Below are positions 1 through 8,980 of a DNA stretch of 19,940 nt, piece by piece (the first letter of the stretch is position 1; each line of letters begins with the position of its first letter). The stretch covers positions 1-19,940 of the forward strand of contig JAGQUI010000011.1 in the NCBI GenBank assembly GCA_020438595.1. Reading direction: 5' to 3'. The position numbers were made by a program, and so were the translations under genes. Under the pieces are notes generated by a model. That model saw only the letters and a program-made list of their open reading frames with translations, was not told the origin of the DNA and ran no database searches. The stretch comes from Propionibacteriaceae bacterium. GTDB lineage: Bacteria; Actinomycetota; Actinomycetes; Propionibacteriales; Propionibacteriaceae.

Positions 1-78
1 CAGCACCGCCTCGTCTACGAGGTGCTCGCCGAGGAACACACCGTCCACGTCCTGCGCATGTGGACCCACGACGAGTGA
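1..78 (+). CDS. C-terminal end of a RelE/ParE-superfamily toxin (partial)
   Basis: The window opens inside an open frame that ends with TGA at 76-78. The visible 25 residues contain HRLVYEVLAEE followed by VHVLRMWTHDE. The pattern HRLVY.V...(x)..V.VL..W.H is typical of the last beta-strands of RelE/ParE-type type II toxins, which are ribosome-dependent mRNA interferases or gyrase poisons. The N-terminal part and any antitoxin gene lie upstream, outside the window. No antitoxin-like gene follows it. The assignment rests on a short motif only. A fragment of an unrelated small protein cannot be excluded. Confidence 0.5.
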   Translation, partial: QHRLVYEVLAEEHTVHVLRMWTHDE

Positions 79-225
79 GCCCGACGCGCAAGCCAGTGAA
101 CGAGCCATGCGAAGCTTTCCGGGTGGTGCGGCGCAGAACAGAAGACCGCGCAGCGGTGGGACCGGCTTCCATGGCGATGGCGGCGCTGGGCCTTTCGATC
201 CTGGACCTCGCCACCAAACGTCGAC
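79..225. other. intergenic, no supported feature
   Basis: Between the toxin tail and the doubtful membrane protein there is no convincing gene, RNA or strong hairpin. An open frame running to 263 here has arginine-rich, low-complexity content and no ribosome binding site, so I do not call it. Confidence 0.4.
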
Positions 226-570
226 ATGAAACGCGGACTTCGCTGGCGAGTGGCGGGGCATGAATCGAGCGTCCCCGTCGGGACTGTGCCTGATAGCCGG
301 CATCACCTGGTTCGTCTCCACGGCGGTACCCTGGCCGCGATCGTCCTTGCCTTCGCCTGGTTGGAGGCCGCCGGGGTCGATCTTCGCTGGTGGGGATGGC
401 TGCCAGCGATGTTCCTGAGTGCAGCAGTGGCCGGGTTCGCGGTGAATGGGCTGCGCGAACTCCTGAATGATGGCGCGACACCCAGCCTGGCCGCCGATGT
501 GCTGATCGTGGTGCTCGTCCTTGCCTCAACCATCACGATCTTCGGCCTGCAGCAGACATCCCTCGGCTGA
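226..570 (+). CDS. possible small membrane protein, start and frame uncertain
   Basis: This 114-residue frame has three hydrophobic stretches: about residues 35-52, 57-75 and 90-110. They suggest a small three-helix membrane protein. I recognise no family. The first 30 residues are hydrophilic and unlike a membrane protein start, and there is no ribosome binding site before ATG 226. In the +1 frame an ATG at 260 opens a hydrophobic segment (LCLIAGITWFVSTAV) that runs out near 330, just where the 226 frame becomes hydrophobic. The real gene may therefore start at 260 and be broken by a frameshift around 300-330, which would make this a decayed gene or a sequence error. Codon third positions are less GC-biased than in the neighbouring genes. 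Confidence 0.35.
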   Translation: MKRGLRWRVAGHESSVPVGTVPDSRHHLVRLHGGTLAAIVLAFAWLEAAGVDLRWWGWLPAMFLSAAVAGFAVNGLRELLNDGATPSLAADVLIVVLVLASTITIFGLQQTSLG

Positions 571-654
571 GCCCGCCCAAAGCGTGCATCTGGCCGCGCA
601 GGGTGCGCGCGGTAGCCTGCGGCTCCGATTCCCCGTCCCGGTCTGCGAGTCGAG

Positions 655-674
655 ATCACCCGTTGCGGGTGAGG
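655..674. other. short stem-loop upstream of the alkylsulfatase gene
   Basis: CACCCG and CGGGTG (657-662 and 666-671) form a perfect 6-bp stem with a 3-nt TTG loop in the 225-nt gap before the sulfatase gene. The outer bases read GATCACC...GGTGAGG. The same outer pattern recurs at 2696-2714 beyond the far end of the sulfatase gene. It could end transcription from the upstream region or be a small repeat. No U-run follows, so a classical terminator call is weak. Confidence 0.35.
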
Positions 675-795
675 TCCAGCGAGCACCGCTGCGGCAGATT
701 GTGGGAGGGGCATTGTCCGTGGCGACCGCGAAGGGCGAGTCCTGTGCGCACCCCTGTTCGTGCCCACCGCGGGCAACGCTTGAGTAGGAGGAATC

Positions 796-2592
796 ATGGC
801 AGCAGATCTCAGTGACAGGACGGACTTCGAGAACGCTGAGCGGGGTCTGGTCGCGCGGCTCGAGCCTGGTGTGATCACCGGCGCCGGCGGCAACATCGTG
901 TTCGACGCGGACGCCTACTCCGCGGCTTCGGCGGGTGAGTGTCCCGAGACGGCGAATCCGAGCCTGTGGCGGCAGAGCCAGCTCACCGCGATCCAGGGCC
1001 TCTTCGAGGTGGTCCCCGGGTTCTACCAGCTGCGCGGCATCGAGTTGTCGAACATGACCGTGATCGAGGGTGACACCGGTGTCATCATCATCGATCCCGC
1101 GGTGTCCTCCGAAGTGGCCGCGGCCGGGCTGGCCCTGTACCGGCAGCATCGCGGCGACCGGGAGGTGCGCGCGGTGATCTACACCCACTCCCACGTCGAC
1201 CACTTCGGCGGCGTCCTCGGCGTGGTCGGCCCGGACAGCGACGTCCCGATCTACGCTCCGGAGGGCTTCCTCGAGCACGCGGTGTCGGAGAACGTCTACG
1301 CCGGGGTGGCGATGATGCGCCGCACGATCTACCACACCGGAGCGAACCTCACCCCCAGCCCCACCGGCACCCTCGGCGCCGGCCTGGGCTCGGGCACGTC
1401 CAAGGGCACGATCGGGCTGCTCGCCCCGACCGAGACGATCACCCACACCGGCGAGGAGCGGACGATCGACGGCGTGCGGGTGGTGTTCCAGCTGACCCCG
1501 GAGACCGAGGCCCCCGCGGAGATGAACTTCTACTTCCCCGACCACAAGGCGCTGTGCTCGGCCGAGAACGCCACCCACACGCTGCACAACCTGCTCACGC
1601 TGCGGGGGGCCGAGGTCCGGGACGCCCGCGCCTGGTCGCGCTACCTGGCCGAGGTGATCGAGCTGTTCGGTCGGGACGCCGAGGTCGTGTTCGCGTCCCA
1701 CCACTGGCCGACCTGGGGCAACGAGAACGTGATGGCGTTCCTCACCAGCCAACGGGACCTGTACGGCTACCTGCACGACCAGACGCTGCGGATGCTCAAC
1801 AACGGCCACGTCGGCAGCGAGATCGCCGAGACGATCGAGGTGCCGCCGGCCCTGGACGCGCAGTGGGGCACCCACGGCTACTACGGCTCGGTCTCCCACA
1901 ACGTGAAGGCGATCTACCAGCGCTACCTCGGCTGGTACGACGGCAACCCGGCCCACCTGTGGCAGCACACCCCCGTCGACCAGGCGAAGCGGTACGTGGA
2001 CGTGGCCGGCGGGATCGACGCGGCGATCGCGAAGGTCAAGGAGTACGCCGACGCCGGCGACCTGCGCTTCGCCGCCGAACTCGGCAGCCACTGCGTGTTC
2101 GCCGCGCCCGACAACACCGAAGCCCGCAACGCCCTCTCTGCGGTGTTCACCCAGCTCGGCTACGGCGCGGAGAACGCGACCTGGCGGAACAACTACCTCA
2201 CCGGCGCCCAGGAGCTCGTCGCTCCGACCGTTCCGACGGAGTGGTCCCCGGGCGGCATGGCCGCGGCGCTGACGATCACGCAGCTGTTCGACAGCATCGG
2301 GATCACGATCGACGGGCCGAAGGCGTGGGACACCAGGCTCTCGATCCGCTGGCACTTCACCGACAGCGGTGAGAGCTACTGGATGGAACTCTCCAACGGC
2401 GCCCTGATCCACTACCCGACCGAGCGGACCGATCCGGCCGACCTGGTGGTCACCCTCACCAAGCCGCAGTTCCTCGCCCTCCTGACCGGAAGCCACGACG
2501 GGGTCGGGTTCGAAGGCGATCCCACGGTCCTGCAGACCCTGATCGCCTTGACCGCCCAGCCCGATGTGTCGTTCCCGATCGTCACGCCCTGA
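796..2592 (+). CDS. alkyl/aryl-sulfatase, SdsA1/Pisa1-type metallo-beta-lactamase fold
   Basis: The predicted enzyme hydrolyses sulfate esters of alkyl alcohols, such as SDS-like detergents, releasing alcohol and sulfate for sulfur or carbon scavenging. The binuclear zinc motif THSHVDH covers residues 130-136 (H131, H133, D135, H136). E238, E257 (in SAENATHTLHN) and H302 (in SHHW) reproduce the spacing of the remaining SdsA1 ligands (E280, E299, H344). The middle helical dimerisation domain follows, and the last ~120 residues match the SCP2-like substrate-binding domain. At 598 residues it is near family length but lacks the N-terminal signal peptide of secreted SdsA1, so it is probably cytoplasmic. 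The start is fixed by AGGAGG five bases before ATG. It stands alone and converges on the next gene. No sulfate or sulfonate transport genes adjoin it. Confidence 0.9.
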   Translation: MAADLSDRTDFENAERGLVARLEPGVITGAGGNIVFDADAYSAASAGECPETANPSLWRQSQLTAIQGLFEVVPGFYQLRGIELSNMTVIEGDTGVIIIDPAVSSEVAAAGLALYRQHRGDREVRAVIYTHSHVDHFGGVLGVVGPDSDVPIYAPEGFLEHAVSENVYAGVAMMRRTIYHTGANLTPSPTGTLGAGLGSGTSKGTIGLLAPTETITHTGEERTIDGVRVVFQLTPETEAPAEMNFYFPDHKALCSAENATHTLHNLLTLRGAEVRDARAWSRYLAEVIELFGRDAEVVFASHHWPTWGNENVMAFLTSQRDLYGYLHDQTLRMLNNGHVGSEIAETIEVPPALDAQWGTHGYYGSVSHNVKAIYQRYLGWYDGNPAHLWQHTPVDQAKRYVDVAGGIDAAIAKVKEYADAGDLRFAAELGSHCVFAAPDNTEARNALSAVFTQLGYGAENATWRNNYLTGAQELVAPTVPTEWSPGGMAAALTITQLFDSIGITIDGPKAWDTRLSIRWHFTDSGESYWMELSNGALIHYPTERTDPADLVVTLTKPQFLALLTGSHDGVGFEGDPTVLQTLIALTAQPDVSFPIVTP

Positions 2593-2613
2593 GCCCCGAC
2601 CACACAACGAAGA

Positions 2614-2639
2614 CGGGCCTCACCGAGGGTGACGGCCCG
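2614..2639. terminator. strong hairpin between convergent genes, probable bidirectional terminator
   Basis: CGGGCCTCACC pairs with GGTGA-c-GGCCCG across a GAG loop, with a single bulged C. It starts 21 nt after the sulfatase stop and lies 100 nt from the stop of the convergent PPTase-like gene. There is no T-run on either side, so it would be a U-less terminator of the kind common in high-GC actinobacteria. Confidence 0.55.
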
Positions 2640-2695
2640 GATGGCGCGATGATCGGGCTGGCCCTCCGGCCATCCGGTCCTCGGCACTTCCGCGC

Positions 2696-2714
2696 GATCA
2701 CCCAAGGTGAGGCC
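2696..2714. repeat. second hairpin, inverted relative to 2616-2632
   Basis: TCACC-caa-GGTGA is a 5-bp stem-loop. The 17-nt block at 2698-2714 is the reverse complement of 2616-2632 except for two loop bases (GGCCTCACC..GGGTGA). The two hairpins form an inverted pair separated by 65 nt in the convergent intergenic region. They could be a small REP-type doublet or simply two terminators, one per gene. The hairpin at 655-674 shares the outer bases GATCACC...GGTGAGG. Confidence 0.4.
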
Positions 2715-2739
2715 GCCGCCGACGGCCACGGGCGGCGGG

Positions 2740-3453
2740 CTATCGCGAGCGGGTGGTCGGCTGCCAGGCGACGCCGACGGTGTACCCCTTGGGGCCGTCG
2801 ACCTCGGCGAGCCGGAAGGCCATCGACGAGCCCTCGACCCGCCCCGTCCCACCGCCGATCCGGACCAGCCCGACGTCGGCCCGGCGGCCGTGCCAACCCG
2901 CCTTGAGCACCGCGTGGGAGAGGGTCCAGCGGGCGAGCGCACCGTCGACGGGCACGCCGAGGGACTTCGCCACCTCGGTAGCCCGGGCGGGGTCCAGGCG
3001 CTCCACGTCCACGCCGATCCGGGAGGCCTGGTTCGCCGCGGCGGCCACCGCGACCACGATGCCGTCCGCGTAGGCCACGGACGCCAGCGCGGGCACGCCG
3101 CGAACCAGCAGCGGCCCCACCCCCGCCGCGCCGCCCTCACCGGGCGCCGTGTCGAGCGTCCACGCCACCGAACCGGGATAGAGCGACCCGAGCAGGCGGC
3201 CCACGACCGCCCGTCCGGTGAGGAACGACTGCCGTCGCGCCGGAGTGAAGCCGGCCAGCCGTGAGGCATCCACCGGCCCGGGGGCCGCCTCACGGGCCAA
3301 CGCGTCCGACGGCGTCGCCCACCCGACCAGGATCCGCTCGGCCACGCTGCGCTGCCCGACGCCGGGCCGGTCCCGGAGATCGACGTCGGGGAACGCCCAC
3401 AGCGTGCGTTCCACGACCTCGCCGACCAGATCGTCCCCGTCCTCCGTACCCAC
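2740..3453 (-). CDS. 4'-phosphopantetheinyl transferase-like protein with a degenerate active site
   Basis: The 237-residue protein has the layout of Sfp/EntD-type phosphopantetheinyl transferases, which move the phosphopantetheine arm of CoA onto carrier proteins. An N-terminal FLTGRAVVGRLL (77-88) fits the family's F..GR..(A)R.LL helix. IGVDVE (146-151) keeps the Mg-binding Asp and Glu. However, the signature W(S/T)xKEAxxKA is replaced by WTLSHAVLKA (176-185): the catalytic Lys-Glu pair has become Ser-His. The usual SxSH(S/T) segment reads SVAYADG (125-131), losing its histidine. It may be inactive, or may bind CoA or carrier proteins in another role. The start is GTG, with an in-frame TAG shortly upstream and a TAGTGT box 6 nt before it, suggesting a leaderless message. 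No polyketide or peptide synthetase genes adjoin it. Confidence 0.7.
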   Translation of the reverse strand: MGTEDGDDLVGEVVERTLWAFPDVDLRDRPGVGQRSVAERILVGWATPSDALAREAAPGPVDASRLAGFTPARRQSFLTGRAVVGRLLGSLYPGSVAWTLDTAPGEGGAAGVGPLLVRGVPALASVAYADGIVVAVAAAANQASRIGVDVERLDPARATEVAKSLGVPVDGALARWTLSHAVLKAGWHGRRADVGLVRIGGGTGRVEGSSMAFRLAEVDGPKGYTVGVAWQPTTRSR

Positions 3454-3459
3454 GGCCCC

Positions 3460-3465
3460 ACACTA
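3460..3465 (-). promoter_or_regulatory. -10-like TAGTGT box for a leaderless transcript of the PPTase-like gene
   Basis: On the minus strand TAGTGT (TAnnnT consensus) ends 6 nt before the GTG start, placing the transcription start at or next to the start codon. No recognisable -35 is seen; that position falls in the repeat at 3473-3505. Confidence 0.35.
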
Positions 3466-3472
3466 GGCCCGT

Positions 3473-3550
3473 GGACCAGGTTGGGGACGGTTCCTTACTT
3501 GGTCCAACCGACGTGGTGGACCGAGTAAGGAACCGTCCCCAACTCGGTCC
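3473..3550. repeat. REP-like palindrome, locus A: two inverted stem-core-stem units
   Basis: The 33-nt arms at 3473-3505 and 3518-3550 are reverse complements with three mismatches and a 12-nt spacer. Each arm is itself a unit. In the right arm GGACCGAGT (3518-3526) and ACTCGGTCC (3542-3550) form a perfect 9-bp stem around the core AGGAACCGTCCCC (3528-3540). In the left arm the stems are GGACCAGGT (3473-3481) and ACTTGGTCC (3497-3505) around the inverted core (3483-3495). One pair changes from A-T in the left unit to G-C in the right unit, a compensated difference. The element ends one base before the stop codon of the GH3 gene. The same core occurs at 17128-17183 and 18250-18341. It probably also ends transcription of the glycosidase operon. 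Confidence 0.85.
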
Positions 3551-3551
3551 G

Positions 3552-5741
3552 TCAGAGGCGGGTGGCGTTGGCCTGGTCGAGCAAGGCCTGCAGCTCGTCG
3601 AGGGACATGCCGCCGAAGCCGGCCAGTGCCGCCAGCGGGATGCTCTCCATCATCCGCATCAGATCCGGGTCATCGCCGAAGATCGCCCCGGCGAAGCCGG
3701 AGATCATCTCCGCGAACGCAGGCACGTGCATCGCCTCGGCCACCGTCGAGTACAACGCCAGCGGACGGAACGGCTCGTTCCCGACCACAGCGACCGTGCC
3801 GGACAGGCGCAGGTCACGGCTGGACGCGCCCACCTCGACGGTGTACTCGCCGCCCTCGACCACCCACGCCTCGTCACGGACGCTCCAGTAGGCCAGGTCG
3901 TCGGAACCGATCGCGATCTCGACCCGCCCGGACGCACCGGGCTCCAGCACCACCGACGCGAACCCCTTCAGCTCCCGCGGCACCCGGACCACGGCCGAGC
4001 CCGGCACCGAGACGTAGGCCTGCACGATCTCCCGTCCAGCCCGCTGCCCGGTGTTGGTCACCGTCAGCGACACCGTGAGCCCGGCATCGGCAGCAGCCAG
4101 CGCCAGGCCGGAGTACTCGAACGTCGTGTAGGACAGGCCGTGCCCGAACGGGAACGCCGGCTCGGTCCCGGACGCGTCGTAGCCCCGGTAGCCCACGAAC
4201 AGGCCCTCGCCGTAGCGCACCCCCGAGTCGTCGCCGGGGAAGTGCAGCGCGCTCGGCACGTCCGCGAGCCGGTGCGGGATCGTCTCGGTGATCTTGCCCG
4301 AGGGGTTCACCACGCCGTACAGCACGTCTGCGAGCACCCCGCCCCCGGCCTGCCCGAGCAGCCAGCCCTCCACGACCGCCCGCACCCGGTCGGCGAACGG
4401 CAGCAGCACCGACGCCCCGTTGCTCAGCACCACGACCACGTTCGGGTTCGCGGCGAGGATGTCCTCCAGCAGCGCCAGCTGCTCGGCCGGCAGGTCGGCG
4501 GTGTCGCGGTCGTAGCCCTCCGACTCGTGGTTCTCGCCCAGCCCGAGGAACGCCAGCACCACGTCGGCGTTCCTCGCCACCGCCACCGCCGCCTCGTGCG
4601 CGCCGGCGGCCAGCTCCTGGCCGGCCGCGGTGGTGAAGCCCGGCGCGAACGGCACCTCGTGCCCGACCAGCGCGGTGATCGCGTCGAGCGCGTTGTCCAG
4701 CCGGGTCGGGTTCACCCGCGACGAACCGGCACCCTGGTAGCGCGGGGTGCGGGCGAACTCGCCCACCACCGCAACCTTCGTCTCGCGCGCCAGCGGCAGC
4801 ACCCCGTCGTTGCTCAGCAGCACCACGCACTGCTCGGCCATCCGCCGGGCCAGCGCGTGGTGGCCGTCCACGTCGAACGAGTCCGGCGCACCGTCGAGGC
4901 TCGCCAGCGCCTTTCGCACCACCGCCTCGACCCGGGCGTAGGCCTGATCGATGGTCGCGGCGTCGATCTCCCCGGTGTCCAGCGCCGCACGGACCTCCTG
5001 CTCGTGCCCCGGGTTCGCCGGCATCTCCAGGTCCAGGCCCGCCTTCAGCGCGCGCACCCGGTTCCAGACCGCGCCCCAGTCCGAGACCACGACACCGTCG
5101 AAACCCCACTCGTCGCGCAGCACCTCGGTGAGCAACCAGTGGTTCTCGGACGCGAACGTGCCGTTCACCTTGTTGTAGGAGCACATGATCGTCCACGGCT
5201 TCGCCTTCCGGACCACCTTCCCGAAGCCGCGCAGGTAGACCTCCCGCAGCGTGCGGGCGTCCACCTGCGAGTCCCGCCGCATCCGGTCGGTCTCCTGGTT
5301 GTTGGCCGCGAAGTGCTTCACTGAAGTACCGATGCCCTGCGACTGGATGCCGTTGACCAGCGCGGACGCCAGCTCCCCGGCCACGAACGGGTCCTCCGCG
5401 AAGTACTCGAAGTTGCGCCCGCACAACGGCGAGCGCTTGATGTTCATGCCCGGGCCGAGCAGCACCCCGACGTCCAGCGCACGACACTCCTCGCCCAGCG
5501 CGACGCCGACCTGCTCGACCAGGTCCGGGTCCCACGAAGACGCCAGCCCCACCGCGGGCGGGAAGCACGTGGCTGGCTCGGACGCGTTGATGCCCACGTG
5601 GTCACTGGACCCGGACTGCTTGCGCACCCCGTGCGGGCCGTCCGTCCACATCAGTTCGGGCAGTTCCGCCTCGGGAACCGCGGGCGTGTGCCAGAAGTCC
5701 GACCCTCCGGTCAGCGGGATCTTGGCGTGGACGTCGACCAT
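3552..5741 (-). CDS. glycoside hydrolase family 3 beta-glucosidase, cytoplasmic
   Basis: The 729-residue GH3 enzyme releases the terminal glucose (or related beta-sugar) from oligosaccharides. The N-terminal barrel runs to about residue 290 and carries TDGPHG (33-38), KHFAANNQE (142-150, transition-state Lys-His) and VVSDWGA (218-224) with nucleophile D221. The alpha/beta sandwich domain (about 300-530) contains GAGSSRVNP (337-345) and ENHESEGYDR (403-412), whose E408 is the likely acid/base. A fibronectin-III-like domain follows (about 570-655). The last 65 residues are a helical tail ending in IPLAALAGFGGMSLDEL. No signal peptide is present. AAGGAG lies just upstream of ATG. It is the last gene of the operon, 24 nt after the GH1 gene, and its stop abuts repeat locus A. 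Exact sugar preference cannot be read from the sequence. Confidence 0.93.
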   Translation of the reverse strand: MVDVHAKIPLTGGSDFWHTPAVPEAELPELMWTDGPHGVRKQSGSSDHVGINASEPATCFPPAVGLASSWDPDLVEQVGVALGEECRALDVGVLLGPGMNIKRSPLCGRNFEYFAEDPFVAGELASALVNGIQSQGIGTSVKHFAANNQETDRMRRDSQVDARTLREVYLRGFGKVVRKAKPWTIMCSYNKVNGTFASENHWLLTEVLRDEWGFDGVVVSDWGAVWNRVRALKAGLDLEMPANPGHEQEVRAALDTGEIDAATIDQAYARVEAVVRKALASLDGAPDSFDVDGHHALARRMAEQCVVLLSNDGVLPLARETKVAVVGEFARTPRYQGAGSSRVNPTRLDNALDAITALVGHEVPFAPGFTTAAGQELAAGAHEAAVAVARNADVVLAFLGLGENHESEGYDRDTADLPAEQLALLEDILAANPNVVVVLSNGASVLLPFADRVRAVVEGWLLGQAGGGVLADVLYGVVNPSGKITETIPHRLADVPSALHFPGDDSGVRYGEGLFVGYRGYDASGTEPAFPFGHGLSYTTFEYSGLALAAADAGLTVSLTVTNTGQRAGREIVQAYVSVPGSAVVRVPRELKGFASVVLEPGASGRVEIAIGSDDLAYWSVRDEAWVVEGGEYTVEVGASSRDLRLSGTVAVVGNEPFRPLALYSTVAEAMHVPAFAEMISGFAGAIFGDDPDLMRMMESIPLAALAGFGGMSLDELQALLDQANATRL

Positions 5742-5765
5742 GGTGGCTCCTTGCGTTGGTGGGGG

Positions 5766-7118
<1,353 letters not shown>

Positions 7119-7142
7119 GGAAAGCCTTTCCGCACTCGCGGG

Positions 7143-7955
7143 TCAGTCCTTGCGGATCTTGAGGCTGCCCTTCAGGTCGGGGACGTCGGAGAGCAGCCGC
7201 TTGGTGTACTCGTGCTTCGGGGTGAAGATCACCTCGTCGGTGGTGCCGCGCTCGACGACCAGGCCGTGCTCCATCACCACGACCTCGTCGGCGAAGTAGC
7301 AGGCCTGGCCGATGTCGTGGGTGATGAACAGCACGGTCAGCCCGAGGTTCTCCCGCAGGTCCTGCATCACGTTCAGGGCGCTCACCCGCAGCGAGGCGTC
7401 CAGCATCGACGTCGCCTCGTCGGCCAGCAGCACCTTCGGGTTCATCATCAGTGCCCGGGCGATCATCACCCGCTGCCGCTGGCCGCCGGAGAGCTGGTGC
7501 GGGTACTTGTTCACGGCGTCGGCCGGCTTCAGCCCGACGTAGCCGAGGCACGTCTCGATCAGTTCGTCCAGCGTCTCTTCCTGCAGCTTCTCCTGGCCCA
7601 TCCCTCGACGCAGGGTGTGGCCGACGGTGAAGAACTGGTTGAACGAGGAGAAGGGGTCCTGGAACACGGCCTGCACATCGCGCCAGTACGCCCGCAGTTC
7701 GGCGCCCTTGATGTGGGTGACGTCCCTGCCCTGGTAGGTGATCGTGCCGCTGGTCACCGGCAGCAGCCGCAGCAGCATCCGGGCCAGGGTCGACTTGCCG
7801 GAGCCCGACTCGCCCACCACCGCGAGCACCTTGCCCGCGTGGAACTCCACGCTGACGTCGTCCACGGCGGTGAGGTGGCCGCCGGCGATCTTGAACTGCT
7901 TGGTCACGTGGCTCGCCGTGAGCACCGCCTCAGCGTTCGTCGTCGACTCGCTCAT
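7143..7955 (-). CDS. Opp/Dpp-family ABC transporter ATPase (OppF-like)
   Basis: This 270-residue ATPase energises the importer encoded by the four preceding genes. Walker A GESGSGKST is at 48-56, Q-loop VFQDPFSSFN at 97-106, signature LSGGQRQR at 155-162, Walker B VLLADE at 175-180 and the H-loop histidine is H213 in THD. The open frame continues 43 codons upstream to 8084, but that part lies inside the preceding gene. The chosen ATG at 7955 gives MSESTTNAEA, overlaps the upstream TGA (ATGA) and has GGAGGTG ahead of it. Unlike OppD partners it is short and lacks most of the C-terminal cysteine-containing extension. The neighbouring glycosidases suggest beta-oligosaccharides rather than peptides as cargo. 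Confidence 0.92.
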   Translation of the reverse strand: MSESTTNAEAVLTASHVTKQFKIAGGHLTAVDDVSVEFHAGKVLAVVGESGSGKSTLARMLLRLLPVTSGTITYQGRDVTHIKGAELRAYWRDVQAVFQDPFSSFNQFFTVGHTLRRGMGQEKLQEETLDELIETCLGYVGLKPADAVNKYPHQLSGGQRQRVMIARALMMNPKVLLADEATSMLDASLRVSALNVMQDLRENLGLTVLFITHDIGQACYFADEVVVMEHGLVVERGTTDEVIFTPKHEYTKRLLSDVPDLKGSLKIRKD

Positions 7956-8980
7956 GCCTCGTTCACCTCCATCGGAACGGTCTCGAAAGCGTGGTCGTTG
8001 GCCCACCAGCAGGCCACCGAGTGGTTCCGCTCGTGCAGGAACTCCGGCTCCTTCAAGGAGCACTCCGGCATCGCGAACGCACACCGCGGATGGAAGCGGC
8101 AGCCCGACGGCGGGTTGCCCAGGTTGGGCGGCGAGCCGGGAATGCCGAGCACGTGCTTGGTGCGGGTCTCCTCGGTCGGGTCGAGCACCGAGGAGAGCAG
8201 CGCCGAGGTGTAGGGGTGCCGCGCGTTGTTGACCAGTTCCTCGGTCGGCCCGGTCTCCACGATCTTGCCGGCGTACATGATCGCGAGCCGGTCGGTGACC
8301 ATGCTCAGCACGGGCAGGTCGTGGGTGACGAAGATCACGCCACGCATGATCTTCTTCTCGACCATCGCCAGCAGCATCTCGATCAGTGCCTTCTGGCTCG
8401 ACACGTCGAGGGCGGACGTGGGTTCGTCCGCGATCAGCAGCGCCGGGTTCAGCAGCGTGGAGATCACCGTGACCATCCGCTGCTTCATGCCGCCGGAGAG
8501 CTGGTGGGCGTACTGGTCGAGCACCCGGGTGGGCATCTCCAGCATCTTCAGGCGGTCGGTCGCGCGGTCCAGGGCCTCGGCCTTGGGGGTGTCCCGCTTG
8601 TGGGCCCGCATCACGTCCACGACCAGGTCGCGGATCCGGAGCGTCGGGCTGACCGCGTTCATCGCGCCCTGGGGCAGCAGCGAGACGGTCGCCCCACGGT
8701 AGGGACGGTGCTCCTCGTTCGCTCCCTTCGCCAGCGTGCTGAGCTCGATCTCCTTGCCGTCGATCGCCATCTTGCCGGCGATCACGTACAGCGGCGGGTT
8801 GGCGATCATGGCCAGCGCGTTGCCCAGGGTCGACTTGCCGCAGCCGGACTCGCCGGCGAGGCCGAGGATCTGTCCCTCCGGCACCTCGATCGTGACGTTG
8901 TCGACGGCCGGGACGTCCTGGCCGGTGTCGGCGGCGTAGACGGCGGTGACGTTGCTGGCCCGCATCAGGATGTCGCTCAT
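7952..8980 (-). CDS. Opp/Dpp-family ABC transporter ATPase (OppD-like)
   Basis: This 342-residue ATPase partners the OppF-like subunit. Walker A GESGCGKST is at 43-51, Q-loop LLPQGAMNAVSP starts at 101, signature LSGGMKQR is at 161-168 and Walker B with D-loop LLIADEPTSALD is at 181-192. The C-terminal oligopeptide-transporter extension has the cysteine pattern CRFHPRCAFAMPEC followed by SVACWW, which in this family can hold an iron-sulfur cluster. The PQGAMN form of the Q-loop, instead of QDPMTSLNP, is one I associate with Opp-type sugar importers. That is a recollection, not a test. The start at 8980 forms an ATGA overlap with the permease gene and has AGAGG upstream. The longer frame beyond it only shadows the permease gene. 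Confidence 0.92.
   Translation of the reverse strand: MSDILMRASNVTAVYAADTGQDVPAVDNVTIEVPEGQILGLAGESGCGKSTLGNALAMIANPPLYVIAGKMAIDGKEIELSTLAKGANEEHRPYRGATVSLLPQGAMNAVSPTLRIRDLVVDVMRAHKRDTPKAEALDRATDRLKMLEMPTRVLDQYAHQLSGGMKQRMVTVISTLLNPALLIADEPTSALDVSSQKALIEMLLAMVEKKIMRGVIFVTHDLPVLSMVTDRLAIMYAGKIVETGPTEELVNNARHPYTSALLSSVLDPTEETRTKHVLGIPGSPPNLGNPPSGCRFHPRCAFAMPECSLKEPEFLHERNHSVACWWANDHAFETVPMEVNEA

Noticed and set aside
571..795. tRNA or riboswitch in the gap before the alkylsulfatase gene
   Set aside because: No cloverleaf, T-loop or known riboswitch core could be found; only one 6-bp hairpin.
526..2607. Long open frame (693 codons) opposite the alkylsulfatase gene
   Set aside because: High-GC antisense shadow: Val/Gly/Arg/His-rich, no domain, no start signal, and the plus strand carries an unmistakable enzyme.
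3261..5324. 687-codon open frame opposite the GH3 gene
   Set aside because: Composition (Arg, His, Pro, Val, Gln) is that of a GC-rich antisense frame; the minus strand encodes a complete GH3 enzyme.
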